64,000 nt of DNA, from assembly GCF_000518265.1 (NCBI RefSeq), contig NZ_JADG01000011.1:248001-312000 (forward strand). Direction: 5' to 3'. Source of the DNA: Actinomadura oligospora ATCC 43269. GTDB lineage: Bacteria > Actinomycetota > Actinomycetes > Streptosporangiales > Streptosporangiaceae. A model generated the notes under the pieces. The model ran no database searches. It was not told the origin of the DNA and saw nothing but the letters and a program-made list of their open reading frames with translations. The position numbers and the translations under genes were made by a program. How positions within the stretch are numbered: the stretch's first letter is position 1; the number at the start of each line of letters is the position of its first letter. Below, piece after piece: positions 8,685-17,132 of this stretch.

Positions 8685-9677
8685 GTGCAGGCGTTCGTGT
8701 TGGTTCCGGGTACCTGGACGGGTCCCTGGATTTGGAAGAAGGTCGCCGAGGGCCTGCGAGGCCGCGGCCACTCGGTCCACCTCGTCACGCTGTCCGGACT
8801 GGACCGGCCCGGGGCCGACGTCTCCCACGTCGGCCTGGACACGCACGTCGAGGACGTGCACGCGGTCGTCCGGGACCTCGCCCCCGAGCGGGTCGTGCTG
8901 GTGAGCCACAGCACCTCGGGGGTCGTCGCCGGGGCGGTCGCCGACCGCGAGCCGTGCCGGGTCGACCGGACGGTCTACGTGGAGGCGCAGCTCCCGCACG
9001 ACGGGAGGTCGGCGATCGACGCGTTCGACGAGCCGCTGCGCGGCGACGAGCTGCGGCTGATCGACGAGAACGGCGGGCGGTGGCCGGCCCCGGACGTGGA
9101 CGTGGTGTCCGACGCCCAGGGGCTGACCTACGAGGAGGCGAGGTGGCTCACGGGCCGCCTCCGCGACCACCCGGGACGGCCGCTCACCGAGCCCGTCCGC
9201 CTGGCCCGTCCCCTGGCGGAGCAGCGCGCGACCTACGTCGTGTGCGAACTGGAGCATTTCGACGGCAGGCTCGCCGCGGACGTGGAGCGGATGCGGTCCG
9301 CTCCGACGTGGCGGTTCCGCACGCTCGACACGGGCCTGTGGCCGATGGTGTCGGACCCGGACGCGCTGGTCGCGCTGCTGGACGAGGTCGCCGCCGAGGT
9401 CGCCGCCGAGGACCGCGCCGGCAGGACGCCCCAGATTACCGCCGGTGACCAGGCGCGGATCACCGGCAGGGACGCCCGCGGCGGGAGGGGCGCCCACGGT
9501 GCCGGAGGCAGGGAGACCAGGCGGGACACCGGCCGGGGGACCGGCGGGGACATCGGCCGCGGGAGCGGCGGGGACATCGACCGGTTCTCCCCCGGGGACG
9601 CCGCCGGGAACGGCCGGTCCCGGCCAGCGTGGGACACGCCCGGGGATGAGGTGGGTCCGCAGCGCGGAAGGGGCTAG
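8685..9677 (+). CDS. alpha/beta hydrolase (esterase type) with long Gly/Arg tail
   Basis: A 330-residue protein from a GTG start at 8685, preceded by a weak GGGGA site. The first 240 residues look like a plant-type esterase or methyl-ketone esterase fold: VLVPGTWTGPW for the oxyanion loop and SHSTSG where the nucleophile elbow belongs (usually GHSxGG, so the first Gly is Ser here). From about residue 245 it becomes a low-complexity tail of about 85 residues rich in Gly, Arg, Asp and Thr, encoded by degenerate GGGGACATCG-type repeats. The tail is absent from ordinary members of the family. Its role is unknown, and it could be regulated by the TetR gene that follows. Confidence 0.72.
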   Translation: MQAFVLVPGTWTGPWIWKKVAEGLRGRGHSVHLVTLSGLDRPGADVSHVGLDTHVEDVHAVVRDLAPERVVLVSHSTSGVVAGAVADREPCRVDRTVYVEAQLPHDGRSAIDAFDEPLRGDELRLIDENGGRWPAPDVDVVSDAQGLTYEEARWLTGRLRDHPGRPLTEPVRLARPLAEQRATYVVCELEHFDGRLAADVERMRSAPTWRFRTLDTGLWPMVSDPDALVALLDEVAAEVAAEDRAGRTPQITAGDQARITGRDARGGRGAHGAGGRETRRDTGRGTGGDIGRGSGGDIDRFSPGDAAGNGRSRPAWDTPGDEVGPQRGRG

Positions 9678-9757
9678 CCTCCGGGGAGGAATCCTGCCTT
9701 TTCGGCGATCTTGGGGGGGAAGCGGTCCCATGGCCGGGGAAGCGTGTCGACGAGACG

Positions 9758-10447
9758 GTGGCAGTGTCGCCGCGGAGGGCTGATCCCGGACTGCGCCTCG
9801 CGCTGATCGACATCGGCGCGCGGCTGCTGGCGGAGGGCGGCCCGCGCGCCCTGTCCACGCGCCGCGTGGCGGCCGAGGCGGGCTGCTCCACCCAGGCCGT
9901 CTACACCCATTTCGGCGGCATGAGCGGGCTGGTCCGCGAGATGGTCCACGAGGGGTTCGACCGCCTCCAGACCCACTTCGCCGAGGTCGCCGACTCCCCC
10001 GACCCCGTCGCGGACATGGCCCTGCTCGGCCACGCCTACCGGCGCAACGGCGCCCGCAACCCGCACCTCTACGCGATCATGTTCGGCACGACGACCCACA
10101 CCGGGTTCCGGCTGAGCGAGCCCGACCGCCAGTACGGCCGCCACACGCTCTCCCGGGTCACCCGCACCGCGGGCCGCTGCATCGCGTCCGGGCGCTTCAC
10201 CGTCGCCGACCCCGAACTGGTCGCCCACCACATGTGGACCGCCGTCCACGGGATCGTCAGCCTCGAACTCGGCGACTACCTCATCCCGCCGTACGACGCC
10301 GACACCTGCTTCGAGACCCAGCTCGTCAACCTCATGGTCGCCGAGGGCGACGACCGCGACGGGGCGACCCGGTCGGTCGCGGCCGCCCGCCTGCGCGCCG
10401 CGGGCATCGAGGAGGAGCGGGCGGACGACATGGCCGCCCCCTCCTGA
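9758..10447 (+). CDS. TetR-family transcriptional regulator
   Basis: A 229-residue regulator with an N-terminal helix-turn-helix (residues about 10-60: ALSTRRVAAEAGCSTQAVYTHFGG) and an all-helical ligand-binding part. The start is taken as GTG 9758; GTG 9764 is an alternative. Its C-terminal PYDADTCFETQL...EGDDRDGATRSV closely resembles the fragment at 63845-64000, so the window contains two paralogues. It lies 80 bases after the hydrolase on the same strand and may control it, or the convergent pair on the other side. The effector is unknown. Confidence 0.88.
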   Translation: MAVSPRRADPGLRLALIDIGARLLAEGGPRALSTRRVAAEAGCSTQAVYTHFGGMSGLVREMVHEGFDRLQTHFAEVADSPDPVADMALLGHAYRRNGARNPHLYAIMFGTTTHTGFRLSEPDRQYGRHTLSRVTRTAGRCIASGRFTVADPELVAHHMWTAVHGIVSLELGDYLIPPYDADTCFETQLVNLMVAEGDDRDGATRSVAAARLRAAGIEEERADDMAAPS

Positions 10448-10499
10448 ACCCGCCCTCCCCGACCCTGCCCTTCCCGACCCCGCCCCTCTCGCGGCGGGG

Positions 10500-11039
10500 T
10501 CAGCCGCCCGGTTCGTACATGAGGGAGACGGCGCCGGAGGCGAAGCTCCTGGCGGACACGAGCCTCAGCGGGACGCGCGAGGTGAACAGCGGGATCCCGG
10601 AGCCGAGCGCGACCGGGTAGACCATCAGGCGGTAGAGGTCGACCAGGCCCTGCTCGGCGACGTGGCGGGCGAACCGCGCGCCGCCGGGGACCAGGATGTC
10701 CCGGCCCGGCAGGGCCTTCAGCCGCTCGATCTCGGTCCGGACGTCGTGCTCGGCGATCCGCGAGTTGGCCCAGCCCGCCTCGGTGAGGGTCGAGGAGAAC
10801 ACGACCTTCTCGACCCGGTTGAGCAGCGGCGCCTGGGCGTCCGGCGCGGTCGGCCAGTACCGCTCCTGTTCCTGGTAGTTGACCCGCCCGATGAGATGGA
10901 CGTCGGTCGTCGACACGTAGTCGATGATCCATCGCTCCACCTCCTCGTCCAGGAACGGGAACATCCAGTCGAGCGCGCCGTCCTCGGCGGCGACGAAGCC
11001 GTCGACCGACACGGCCATCGCCAGCACGACCCGCCTCAC
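10500..11039 (-). CDS. RibD/dihydrofolate-reductase-fold reductase
   Basis: A 179-residue protein of the RibD C-terminal (DHFR-like) family: VLAMAVSVDGFVA at the N-terminus, then RVNYQEQERYW and a PGGARFARH segment where the family binds NADPH. The GTG start at 11039 overlaps the sigma factor's TGA (GTGA) with GGAGG just upstream, so the two are translated together. Stand-alone members of this family are common beside ECF sigma factors in actinobacteria and their substrates are mostly unknown. It ends 53 bases from the convergent TetR gene. Confidence 0.82.
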   Translation of the reverse strand: MRRVVLAMAVSVDGFVAAEDGALDWMFPFLDEEVERWIIDYVSTTDVHLIGRVNYQEQERYWPTAPDAQAPLLNRVEKVVFSSTLTEAGWANSRIAEHDVRTEIERLKALPGRDILVPGGARFARHVAEQGLVDLYRLMVYPVALGSGIPLFTSRVPLRLVSARSFASGAVSLMYEPGG

Positions 11040-12058
11040 GCCTCCTCCCGCAGGACGGTCGGCAGCCCGAAGCGCGGGAACAGCGCGGGGTCGAACGCGG
11101 TGATCTCCACGATCACGCCGTCCTCGACCCGCAGCACGTCCAGGACCTGCGCCTCGAACGCCGCGGCGCCCGGTGGACGGACGTAGTGCGCGACGGCGGG
11201 CTGGAGGTTGGCGCGGGTCGGCACGCTGCGCCACTGCCCGGCGTAGAGCGGCGAGGCCGGGTCGAGGTAGCCGCTGACGCCCAGGTAGAACTCCCGGCGG
11301 TCGGCGTAGAACAGCGGGATCGGCGGCATGGACACCCGGATGTCCTCCGACATCAGCTCGGCCATGGCCGCCGCCACCGTGCTCAGGTCGCCGCGCTCCA
11401 TGACGTCGATGTAGCGCTTGACGAGGCGGCGCTCGGCGGCGCTCGGGTCCTCCCCGGCCTGCCACTCGGCGCGGCGCGGGGGCAGCCGCTGCTTCAGCGT
11501 GGCGCGGGCCCGCTGGAGCGCGCTGTTCACCGAGATGACGCTGGTGCCGAGGATCTCGGAGGTCTCCTTGGCGGGATATCCCAGCACGTCGCGCAGGAGC
11601 AGCACCGAGCGCTGCTTGGGCGGCAGGTACTGGATGGCGGCGATGAACGCCAGCTCGATGGTCTCCTTGGCGACGACGACGGCGTCCGGCTCGGCGGAGC
11701 CCTCCGTCAGGGGCTCCAGCAGGTGGCCCGGGATGGGCTGGAGCCAGGGGATCTCGTCGGGAAGGTCGAGGCGGCTCGTCCCGCCGATCCTGCGCGGGGC
11801 CGGACGGCGCGGGTTGGCGGAGAGGAAGTCCAGGCAGGCGTTGGTGGCGATGCGGTAGAGCCAGGCGCGGAAGGTCGACCGTCCCTGGAAGGTGTCGCGC
11901 TTCTTCCAGGCGCGCAGGAAGGTCTCCTGGACCAGGTCCTCGGAGTCCTCGATGGAACCGAGCATCCGGTAGCAGTGGACCTGGAGCTCGCGACGGTGCT
12001 TCTCAGCCAGATCCGTGAACGCGGACTCGTCGACGGCGAGGGACTGATCTTCACTCAT
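11036..12058 (-). CDS. ECF sigma factor with C-terminal SnoaL-like domain
   Basis: A 340-residue sigma factor. Region 2 (residues about 15-90, HCYRMLGSIEDSEDLVQETFLRAW) and region 4 (about 145-205, YLPPKQRSVLLLRDVLGYPAKETSEIL) are clear, followed by an NTF2/SnoaL-like domain of about 130 residues. This layout matches the ECF group that uses a fused C-terminal domain in place of a separate anti-sigma factor. ATG 12058 is the likely start, although no strong binding site is visible; ATG 12073 is possible. A 20-base dyad at 12097-12116 lies in its promoter, shared with the HpaB gene that diverges at 12195. Confidence 0.86.
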   Translation of the reverse strand: MSEDQSLAVDESAFTDLAEKHRRELQVHCYRMLGSIEDSEDLVQETFLRAWKKRDTFQGRSTFRAWLYRIATNACLDFLSANPRRPAPRRIGGTSRLDLPDEIPWLQPIPGHLLEPLTEGSAEPDAVVVAKETIELAFIAAIQYLPPKQRSVLLLRDVLGYPAKETSEILGTSVISVNSALQRARATLKQRLPPRRAEWQAGEDPSAAERRLVKRYIDVMERGDLSTVAAAMAELMSEDIRVSMPPIPLFYADRREFYLGVSGYLDPASPLYAGQWRSVPTRANLQPAVAHYVRPPGAAAFEAQVLDVLRVEDGVIVEITAFDPALFPRFGLPTVLREEA

Positions 12059-12096
12059 AGCGACGATTGTCATCGAAAAGCTCAGCACTTGGCGAG

Positions 12097-12116
12097 ATGT
12101 CCAGATATCACGACAT
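12097..12116. promoter_or_regulatory. candidate operator dyad
   Basis: ATGTC and GACAT form an inverted repeat around a GATATC core, 20 bases in all, placed between the divergent sigma factor and HpaB genes. The size and symmetry fit a dimeric repressor site. The regulator is unknown; the nearby TetR is one candidate. Confidence 0.45.
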
Positions 12117-12194
12117 GCTGAATTCTGGCCGTGTCCGGTTCACCCGCGTCTCACCCGCGTCCTTGCCCACCCGAGCGAAAGAGGACCGCCGACG

Positions 12195-13748
12195 ATGCCC
12201 GACGCCACGCCCGACACCAGGCATGAGAACAGGCACGAGAAGAGGCCCTACACCGGGGCCGAGTACACCGAGAGCCTGCGCGACGACCGCGAGGTCTACC
12301 TGGACGGCGAGCGGATCAAGGACGTCACCGTCCACCCCGCCTTCCGCAACCCGGTGGCCATGACGGCGCGGCTCTACGACTCGCTGCACGACGAGGCGTC
12401 CCGCCCGGTGCTGACCGTCCCGACCGAGGACGGCGAGGGCTACACCCACCGGTTCTTCACCACCCCGCACAGCGCCGAGGACCTCGTCGCCGACCAGGCC
12501 GCCATCGCCCACTGGGCACGGATGAGCTACGGGTGGATGGGCCGCGGCCCCGACTACAAGGGCTCGTTCCTCGGCACCCTCGGGGCCAACGCCGACTTCT
12601 ACGGGGAGTACGCCGACAACGCCCGCGCCTGGTACCGGCGGGCCCAGGAACGCGTCCTGTACTGGAACCACGCGATCGTGCACCCGCCCGTCGACCGGAG
12701 CAGGCCGCCGGACGAGGTCAACGACGTCTACGTCCACGTGGAGCGCGAGACCGACGCGGGCCTGGTGGTGAGCGGGGCCAAGGTCGTGGCGACCGGCTCG
12801 GCGCTGACCCACCACACCTTCGTCGCGCACTACGGCGTCCCGGTCAAGCGCCGGGAGTTCGCCCTGGTCGCCACCATCCCGACCGGCGCGCCCGGGGTGA
12901 AGCTCATCTGCCGCCCCTCCTACACCGCGACCGCCGCCGCCACGGGCAGCCCCTTCGACTACCCGCTGTCGTCCAGGATGGACGAGAACGACTCCATCCT
13001 CGTCCTGGACAAGGTGCTCATCCCCTGGGAGAACGTGTTCATCTACGGCGACCTCGGGAAGGCGCAGACCTTCACGGGCCGGTCGGGCTTCGTCGAGCGG
13101 TTCACCTTCCACGGCTGCACCCGCCTCGCGGTCAAGCTGGAGTTCATCGCCGGGCTGCTGGCCAAGGCGCTGGAACTGACCGGCACCGCCGACTTCCGCG
13201 GCGTCCAGACCCGGCTCGGCGAGGTCCTCGCCTGGCGGAACCTGTTCTGGGGGCTGTCGGACGCCGCCGCCCGCAACCCCGTCCCGTGGGTGAACGGGGC
13301 CGTCCTGCCCAACCCGGACTACGGCATGGCCTACCGCTGGTTCATGCAGATCGGCTACCCGCGGATCCGCGAGATCGTGCTGCAGGACGTGGCCAGCGGC
13401 CTGATCTTCGTCAACTCCAGCGCCGCCGACTTCTCCAGCCCCGCGATCCGCCCGTACCTCGACCGGTACCTGCGCGGCTCGGGCGGCGCGGACTCCGTCG
13501 AGCGCGTCAAGCTGATGAAGCTGCTGTGGGACGCGGTCGGCACCGAGTTCGGCGGACGCCACGAGCTCTACGAGCGCAACTACGCGGGCAACCACGAGAA
13601 CACCCGGGTGGAACTGCTCGCGGGCCAGACCCTCGACGGGCAGCTCGCGTCCTACAAGGACCTCGTCGACCAGTGCCTCGCCGAGTACGACCTGGACGGC
13701 TGGACCGTCCCCGACCTGGAGCACCTCCCCCGGCCGCACGGCCTCTGA
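12195..13748 (+). CDS. mdpC: HpaB-type aromatic 3-hydroxylase (SgcC-like)
   Basis: A 517-residue protein of the 4-hydroxyphenylacetate 3-monooxygenase oxygenase family (HpaB, FADH2-dependent). The start ATG has AGAGGA 8 bases upstream. Visible family features are YTGAEYTESLRDDREVYLDGERI at the N-terminus (given in part), the RMSYGWMGRGPDYKGSF segment, and GCTRLAVKLEF. In C-1027 biosynthesis SgcC hydroxylates the carrier-bound 3-chloro-beta-tyrosine. The same ortho-hydroxylation is needed for a 2-chloro-3-hydroxy-4-methoxyphenyl unit. It needs a separate flavin reductase, which I do not find in this window. It converges on the halogenase operon across two hairpins. The mdpC symbol is by analogy with sgcC. 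Confidence 0.88.
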   Translation: MPDATPDTRHENRHEKRPYTGAEYTESLRDDREVYLDGERIKDVTVHPAFRNPVAMTARLYDSLHDEASRPVLTVPTEDGEGYTHRFFTTPHSAEDLVADQAAIAHWARMSYGWMGRGPDYKGSFLGTLGANADFYGEYADNARAWYRRAQERVLYWNHAIVHPPVDRSRPPDEVNDVYVHVERETDAGLVVSGAKVVATGSALTHHTFVAHYGVPVKRREFALVATIPTGAPGVKLICRPSYTATAAATGSPFDYPLSSRMDENDSILVLDKVLIPWENVFIYGDLGKAQTFTGRSGFVERFTFHGCTRLAVKLEFIAGLLAKALELTGTADFRGVQTRLGEVLAWRNLFWGLSDAAARNPVPWVNGAVLPNPDYGMAYRWFMQIGYPRIREIVLQDVASGLIFVNSSAADFSSPAIRPYLDRYLRGSGGADSVERVKLMKLLWDAVGTEFGGRHELYERNYAGNHENTRVELLAGQTLDGQLASYKDLVDQCLAEYDLDGWTVPDLEHLPRPHGL

Positions 13749-13763
13749 CCCCCGCGTCGCGCC

Positions 13764-13806
13764 GTCGCCCGGGCGCCCGGAGCCAAGCTCCAGGCACCCG
13801 GGCGAC
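13764..13806. terminator. hairpin terminator after the HpaB gene
   Basis: Arms at 13764-13777 and 13793-13806 pair with one mismatch around a 15-base loop that itself contains a short GGAGC/GCTCC stem. Located just past the HpaB stop. Confidence 0.65.
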
Positions 13807-13914
13807 ACTCTTGCGCACGCAGGCGGAACGGCGCGAGAGCACATCGGCGGCCGGGACGACCGGCGCCCGGCGGGACGATCGGCCGCTCGGAACGAACGCC
13901 GCCCAGGCAGCACG

Positions 13915-13948
13915 GCGAGGCCGCACGTCGGGGGACGTGCGGCCTCGC
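13915..13948. terminator. hairpin terminator after the halogenase gene
   Basis: A perfect 15-base stem (13915-13929 with 13934-13948) and a GGGG loop. It sits 8 bases beyond the halogenase stop on the minus strand and would end the NRPS-aminomutase-halogenase operon. Confidence 0.75.
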
Positions 13949-13956
13949 GTGGTGGG

Positions 13957-15447
13957 TCAGGAGGGGCGGGGGGCCGGGTAGGACCAGTGCATCCCGTCGG
14001 CCGAGGGGACCAGGCCGCCCTCGCGCACGGGGACGTACTCGTCGGCGTTCTCGCCGAGCTCCGCCTGGACCTGGATGCGGACGCCCTCCCGGGACACCGA
14101 GCGGGCGAGCGAGGTCTTCAGCAGGTCGCGGTCCTCGCCGGACTCGGCCACCGGCCGGTGCACGAAGTCCGCCAGCTCCTGGAGGGCCGCGGCCCGGTCG
14201 CCGACCAGCGCGCCCTCGTGGGACGAGCCGCCGCCGACCAGCTCCACGAAGGACTCCAGCTCCGTGCCGAGGCCGTCGGTGACCTTCTTGGCCCGCCAGA
14301 AGTAGGACTGCTCGTCCTGGTGCATGTCGTAGAAGGCGACGAGGAAGTCGTGGAACCGGCTGTACTCCTGCCGGTACCGCGCCTCGAACTCCTCGAAGCA
14401 GAGCTGCTCGGGAACGTCCCCCGACAGCGTCGTGTTGATCGACCGGGCGGCCAGCAGCCCCGAGTACGTGGCCAGGTGGACGCCCGAGGAGAACACCGGG
14501 TCGATGAAGCACGCCGCGTCCCCGGCGAGGACGAGGCCCGGCTTGTGGAAGGCGTCCTGGATGTAGGAGTAGTCCTTGCGGACCCGGACCTGGCCGTACG
14601 GGCCCTCGGTGACGCGCTCGGCGTCGGCGAGGAACTCGGCGATCATCGGGCACTCCTGGATGAGGCTCAGCAGCGCCGCCTCGCGGTCGCCGCGCACCTT
14701 GTCCAGGGCCTCGGGCATCAGCACCACGCCGACGCTGGTCAGCTCGTCGGTGAGCGGGATGTACCAGAACCACCCGGCGGAGAAGGCGACGGCCAGGATG
14801 TTGCCCCGGTTGGGCGCGGGCAGGCGCTTACCGCCGCGGAAGTACCCGAAGAGCGCCACGTTGCGGAAGAACTCCGAGTACTTGCGGCTGCCGCCGGTCC
14901 GGGTGTGGATGCGGCTGCCGTTGCCCGAGGCGTCCACGACGATGCGGGCGGACGTGCGGTGCCGCGTGCCCTCGGCGTCCTGCCAGACCACGCCGGTCAC
15001 GCGGCCGTCGGCGTCCTCGACGACGTCGGAGACCGGCGACTCCTCCCGGACGTCCACGCCGTTCGCGCGGGCGTTGTCGAGCAGGATCTTGTCGAACCGC
15101 ATCCGCTCCACCTGGTAGGCGGTGGACGACGGCCCGGCGAACTGGGGCGAGGAGGAGAAGGCGAACGTCCACGGCTCCGGATTGCTGCCCCAGCGGAAGG
15201 TGCCACCGCGTTTGACCATGAACGCCGCCCTCTCCAGCTCCTCGCTCACCCCCAGCAGGCGGCAGACTCCGTGGACGGTCGCCGGCAGCAGCGACTCGCC
15301 GATCTGGTAGCGGGGGAAGCGCTCGCGCTCCAGCAGCAGCACGCGGTGGCCCTGCTTGGCGACGAGGGTCGAGACGGTCGACCCGCACGGGCCGCCGCCG
15401 ACGACGACCACGTCGTAGGCGCTGTCGAACTCGTTGACATCGGTCAT
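13957..15447 (-). CDS. FAD-dependent halogenase (SgcC3-like)
   Basis: A 496-residue halogenase. It has GGGPCGST (FAD GxGxxG region, about residues 17-24), ERFPRYQIGESLLPA, the halogenase tunnel motif WFWYIP (about residues 230-236) and a Lys in FMVKRGGTF that could be the catalytic lysine forming the chloramine. GDAACFIDPVFSSGVHLA marks the second FAD site. ATG 15447 is preceded by GGGAGG. It follows the aminomutase by 12 bases, and in C-1027 SgcC3 chlorinates carrier-bound beta-tyrosine ortho to the phenol. Here it is expected to install the aryl chlorine. By analogy it would be mdpC3. Confidence 0.9.
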   Translation of the reverse strand: MTDVNEFDSAYDVVVVGGGPCGSTVSTLVAKQGHRVLLLERERFPRYQIGESLLPATVHGVCRLLGVSEELERAAFMVKRGGTFRWGSNPEPWTFAFSSSPQFAGPSSTAYQVERMRFDKILLDNARANGVDVREESPVSDVVEDADGRVTGVVWQDAEGTRHRTSARIVVDASGNGSRIHTRTGGSRKYSEFFRNVALFGYFRGGKRLPAPNRGNILAVAFSAGWFWYIPLTDELTSVGVVLMPEALDKVRGDREAALLSLIQECPMIAEFLADAERVTEGPYGQVRVRKDYSYIQDAFHKPGLVLAGDAACFIDPVFSSGVHLATYSGLLAARSINTTLSGDVPEQLCFEEFEARYRQEYSRFHDFLVAFYDMHQDEQSYFWRAKKVTDGLGTELESFVELVGGGSSHEGALVGDRAAALQELADFVHRPVAESGEDRDLLKTSLARSVSREGVRIQVQAELGENADEYVPVREGGLVPSADGMHWSYPAPRPS

Positions 15448-15459
15448 GCGTGACCTCCC

Positions 15460-17067
15460 TCAGCTCAGGACGGCGCCGGTGTCCGCGACGGCGGTCAGGA
15501 AGTCCCCGCGCGCGACCATGCCGGACACCACCTCGATCTCGTCGGCCATGAACCGGTCGTGGTCGAGCGTCGGCACCGCGGCCCGGATCAGCTCGTAGGC
15601 CGCGCGGCTCGCCGCGCCGAGCCCATCCTTGCGGCCGGAGATGTCGACCGCCTGCGCGGCGGCGAGCAGCTCCACGGCGAGGATGGTCTCGTTGTTCTTC
15701 AGCACGCGGCGGGCGTTCCGCGCGGCGATCAGGCCCATGCTGACGATGTCCTGGTTGTCGCCGTTGGACGGGATGCTCTGCGTGCTGGCCGGGCCGATCG
15801 TCCGGTTCTCGGCCACCAGCGCGGTCGCCGGGTACTGGGCGCCCGCGAACCCGCTGTTCAGGCCGGGGTCGCCGGTGACCAGGAACTCGGGCAGCCCGTA
15901 GCTGAGGTGCCGGTTCAGCATGCGGTTGGTGCGGCGCTCGGACAGCACGCCGAGCTGGGTGAGGGCGATCGTCGCGAAGTCCATGGCGAACGCGACGGGC
16001 TGGCCGTGGAAGTTGGCCCCGTGGAAGATCTCCATGCCCTCGAAGAAGAGCGGGTTGTCGTTGGCCGAGTTCAGCTCGATCTCGACCTTCTTCTTGGCGT
16101 GGTAGAGGGTGTCGCGGACCGCGCCGAGCACCTGCGGGATGGCCCGCATCGAGTACGCCTTCTGCATGTAGACGTCGGTGCGCTGGACGCTCGTCCCCGC
16201 CTGCTTGGTCGCCTGCACCTGGGTGCGCAGCTCGGAGTGCTCCACCGTCAGCCCGCTGTCGGACATCAGCGTCCGCAGGTTCGCGGCGGTGTCGATCTGC
16301 CCCGGGTGCGGGCGGGCGATGTCGTGCCCCTCCGGCTGGAAGGGGCTCATGGAGCCGCGCAGCGCCTCCACGACCAGGGCGGTGGCGATCTCGGCCTGCC
16401 GGACCTGCTCCAGCGCCCGCCCGACGACCAGGGCGCCGAGACCCGTCATGCCGGACGTGCCGTTGATGAGCGCCAGGCCCTCCTTGAACCGCAGCTGCAT
16501 CGGCTCGATGCCGTGCTCCCGCAGGACGGTCCCGGTCGCGACCTTGCCGCCGTCGCGGAGGACGTAGCCCTCGCCGATGACGGTGGTGGCGATGTGGGAC
16601 AGCGGCGCGAGGTCGCCGCTGGCGCCGAGGGAGCCCTGCTCGGGGATGGCCGGGACGATGCCCAGGTTCAGGTACAGGGCGAGCCGCTCGATGAGCTCCG
16701 GCCGCACCGCCGAGTGGCCCTTGGCCAGGGCGTTCAGCCGGGCGGAGACGATCGCCCTGGCCTCGTCCTCGGCGAACAGCGGCCCGACGCCCGCGCTGTG
16801 GCTGCGGACCAGGTTGGTCTGCAGCTCGACCTCGTTCGACGGGTCGACGAGCATGTAGATCATCTCGCCGTAGCCGGTGGTGACCCCGTAGACGGGGGTC
16901 CCGGCGTTGACCATGTCCTCGAACTGGGCGCGGCTCTTGGCGGCACGTTCCAGGGCGGCGGGGGCCACCGCGCACCGCGTCCGGTCCTCGGCCACGGACC
17001 GAACGTCCGGGATGCTCAAGCTGTCGCCGTCGAAGATGACGGTCGCTGTGGTGTCCAACCGGCTCAA
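15460..17067 (-). CDS. mdpC4: MIO-dependent tyrosine 2,3-aminomutase (SgcC4-like)
   Basis: A 535-residue protein, near the length of SgcC4. The Ala-Ser-Gly that forms the MIO cofactor is at residues 149-151 (GSLGASGDLAPL), and Tyr60 in VYGVTTGYGE is the expected catalytic base. Long stretches such as VELQTNLVRSHSAGVGPL and LNRHLSYGLPEFLV match what I remember of SgcC4. It converts L-tyrosine to beta-tyrosine. The frame opens with a TTG at 17067 and a second TTG lies at 17058. GTGAGG abuts the first and is 9 bases from the second, so 17058 may be the true start. It sits between the NRPS and the halogenase. Confidence 0.93.
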   Translation of the reverse strand: MSRLDTTATVIFDGDSLSIPDVRSVAEDRTRCAVAPAALERAAKSRAQFEDMVNAGTPVYGVTTGYGEMIYMLVDPSNEVELQTNLVRSHSAGVGPLFAEDEARAIVSARLNALAKGHSAVRPELIERLALYLNLGIVPAIPEQGSLGASGDLAPLSHIATTVIGEGYVLRDGGKVATGTVLREHGIEPMQLRFKEGLALINGTSGMTGLGALVVGRALEQVRQAEIATALVVEALRGSMSPFQPEGHDIARPHPGQIDTAANLRTLMSDSGLTVEHSELRTQVQATKQAGTSVQRTDVYMQKAYSMRAIPQVLGAVRDTLYHAKKKVEIELNSANDNPLFFEGMEIFHGANFHGQPVAFAMDFATIALTQLGVLSERRTNRMLNRHLSYGLPEFLVTGDPGLNSGFAGAQYPATALVAENRTIGPASTQSIPSNGDNQDIVSMGLIAARNARRVLKNNETILAVELLAAAQAVDISGRKDGLGAASRAAYELIRAAVPTLDHDRFMADEIEVVSGMVARGDFLTAVADTGAVLS

Positions 17068-17132
17068 CCTCTCACTCGTTTGTTCGGGTCACTCGTGGTT
17101 CGGGTCACTTCGCTCGGGTCACTTCGCCCGGG

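Noticed and set aside
9758..13748. Kedarcidin-type cluster
   Set aside because: No naphthoate hexaketide tailoring, azatyrosine or 2,6-dideoxyhexose genes are visible, while a UDP-pentose route and methylsalicylate-type PKS are present.
12108..13913. 601-residue minus-strand frame over the HpaB gene
   Set aside because: Shadow frame; the plus-strand protein has recognisable family motifs and a good binding site.
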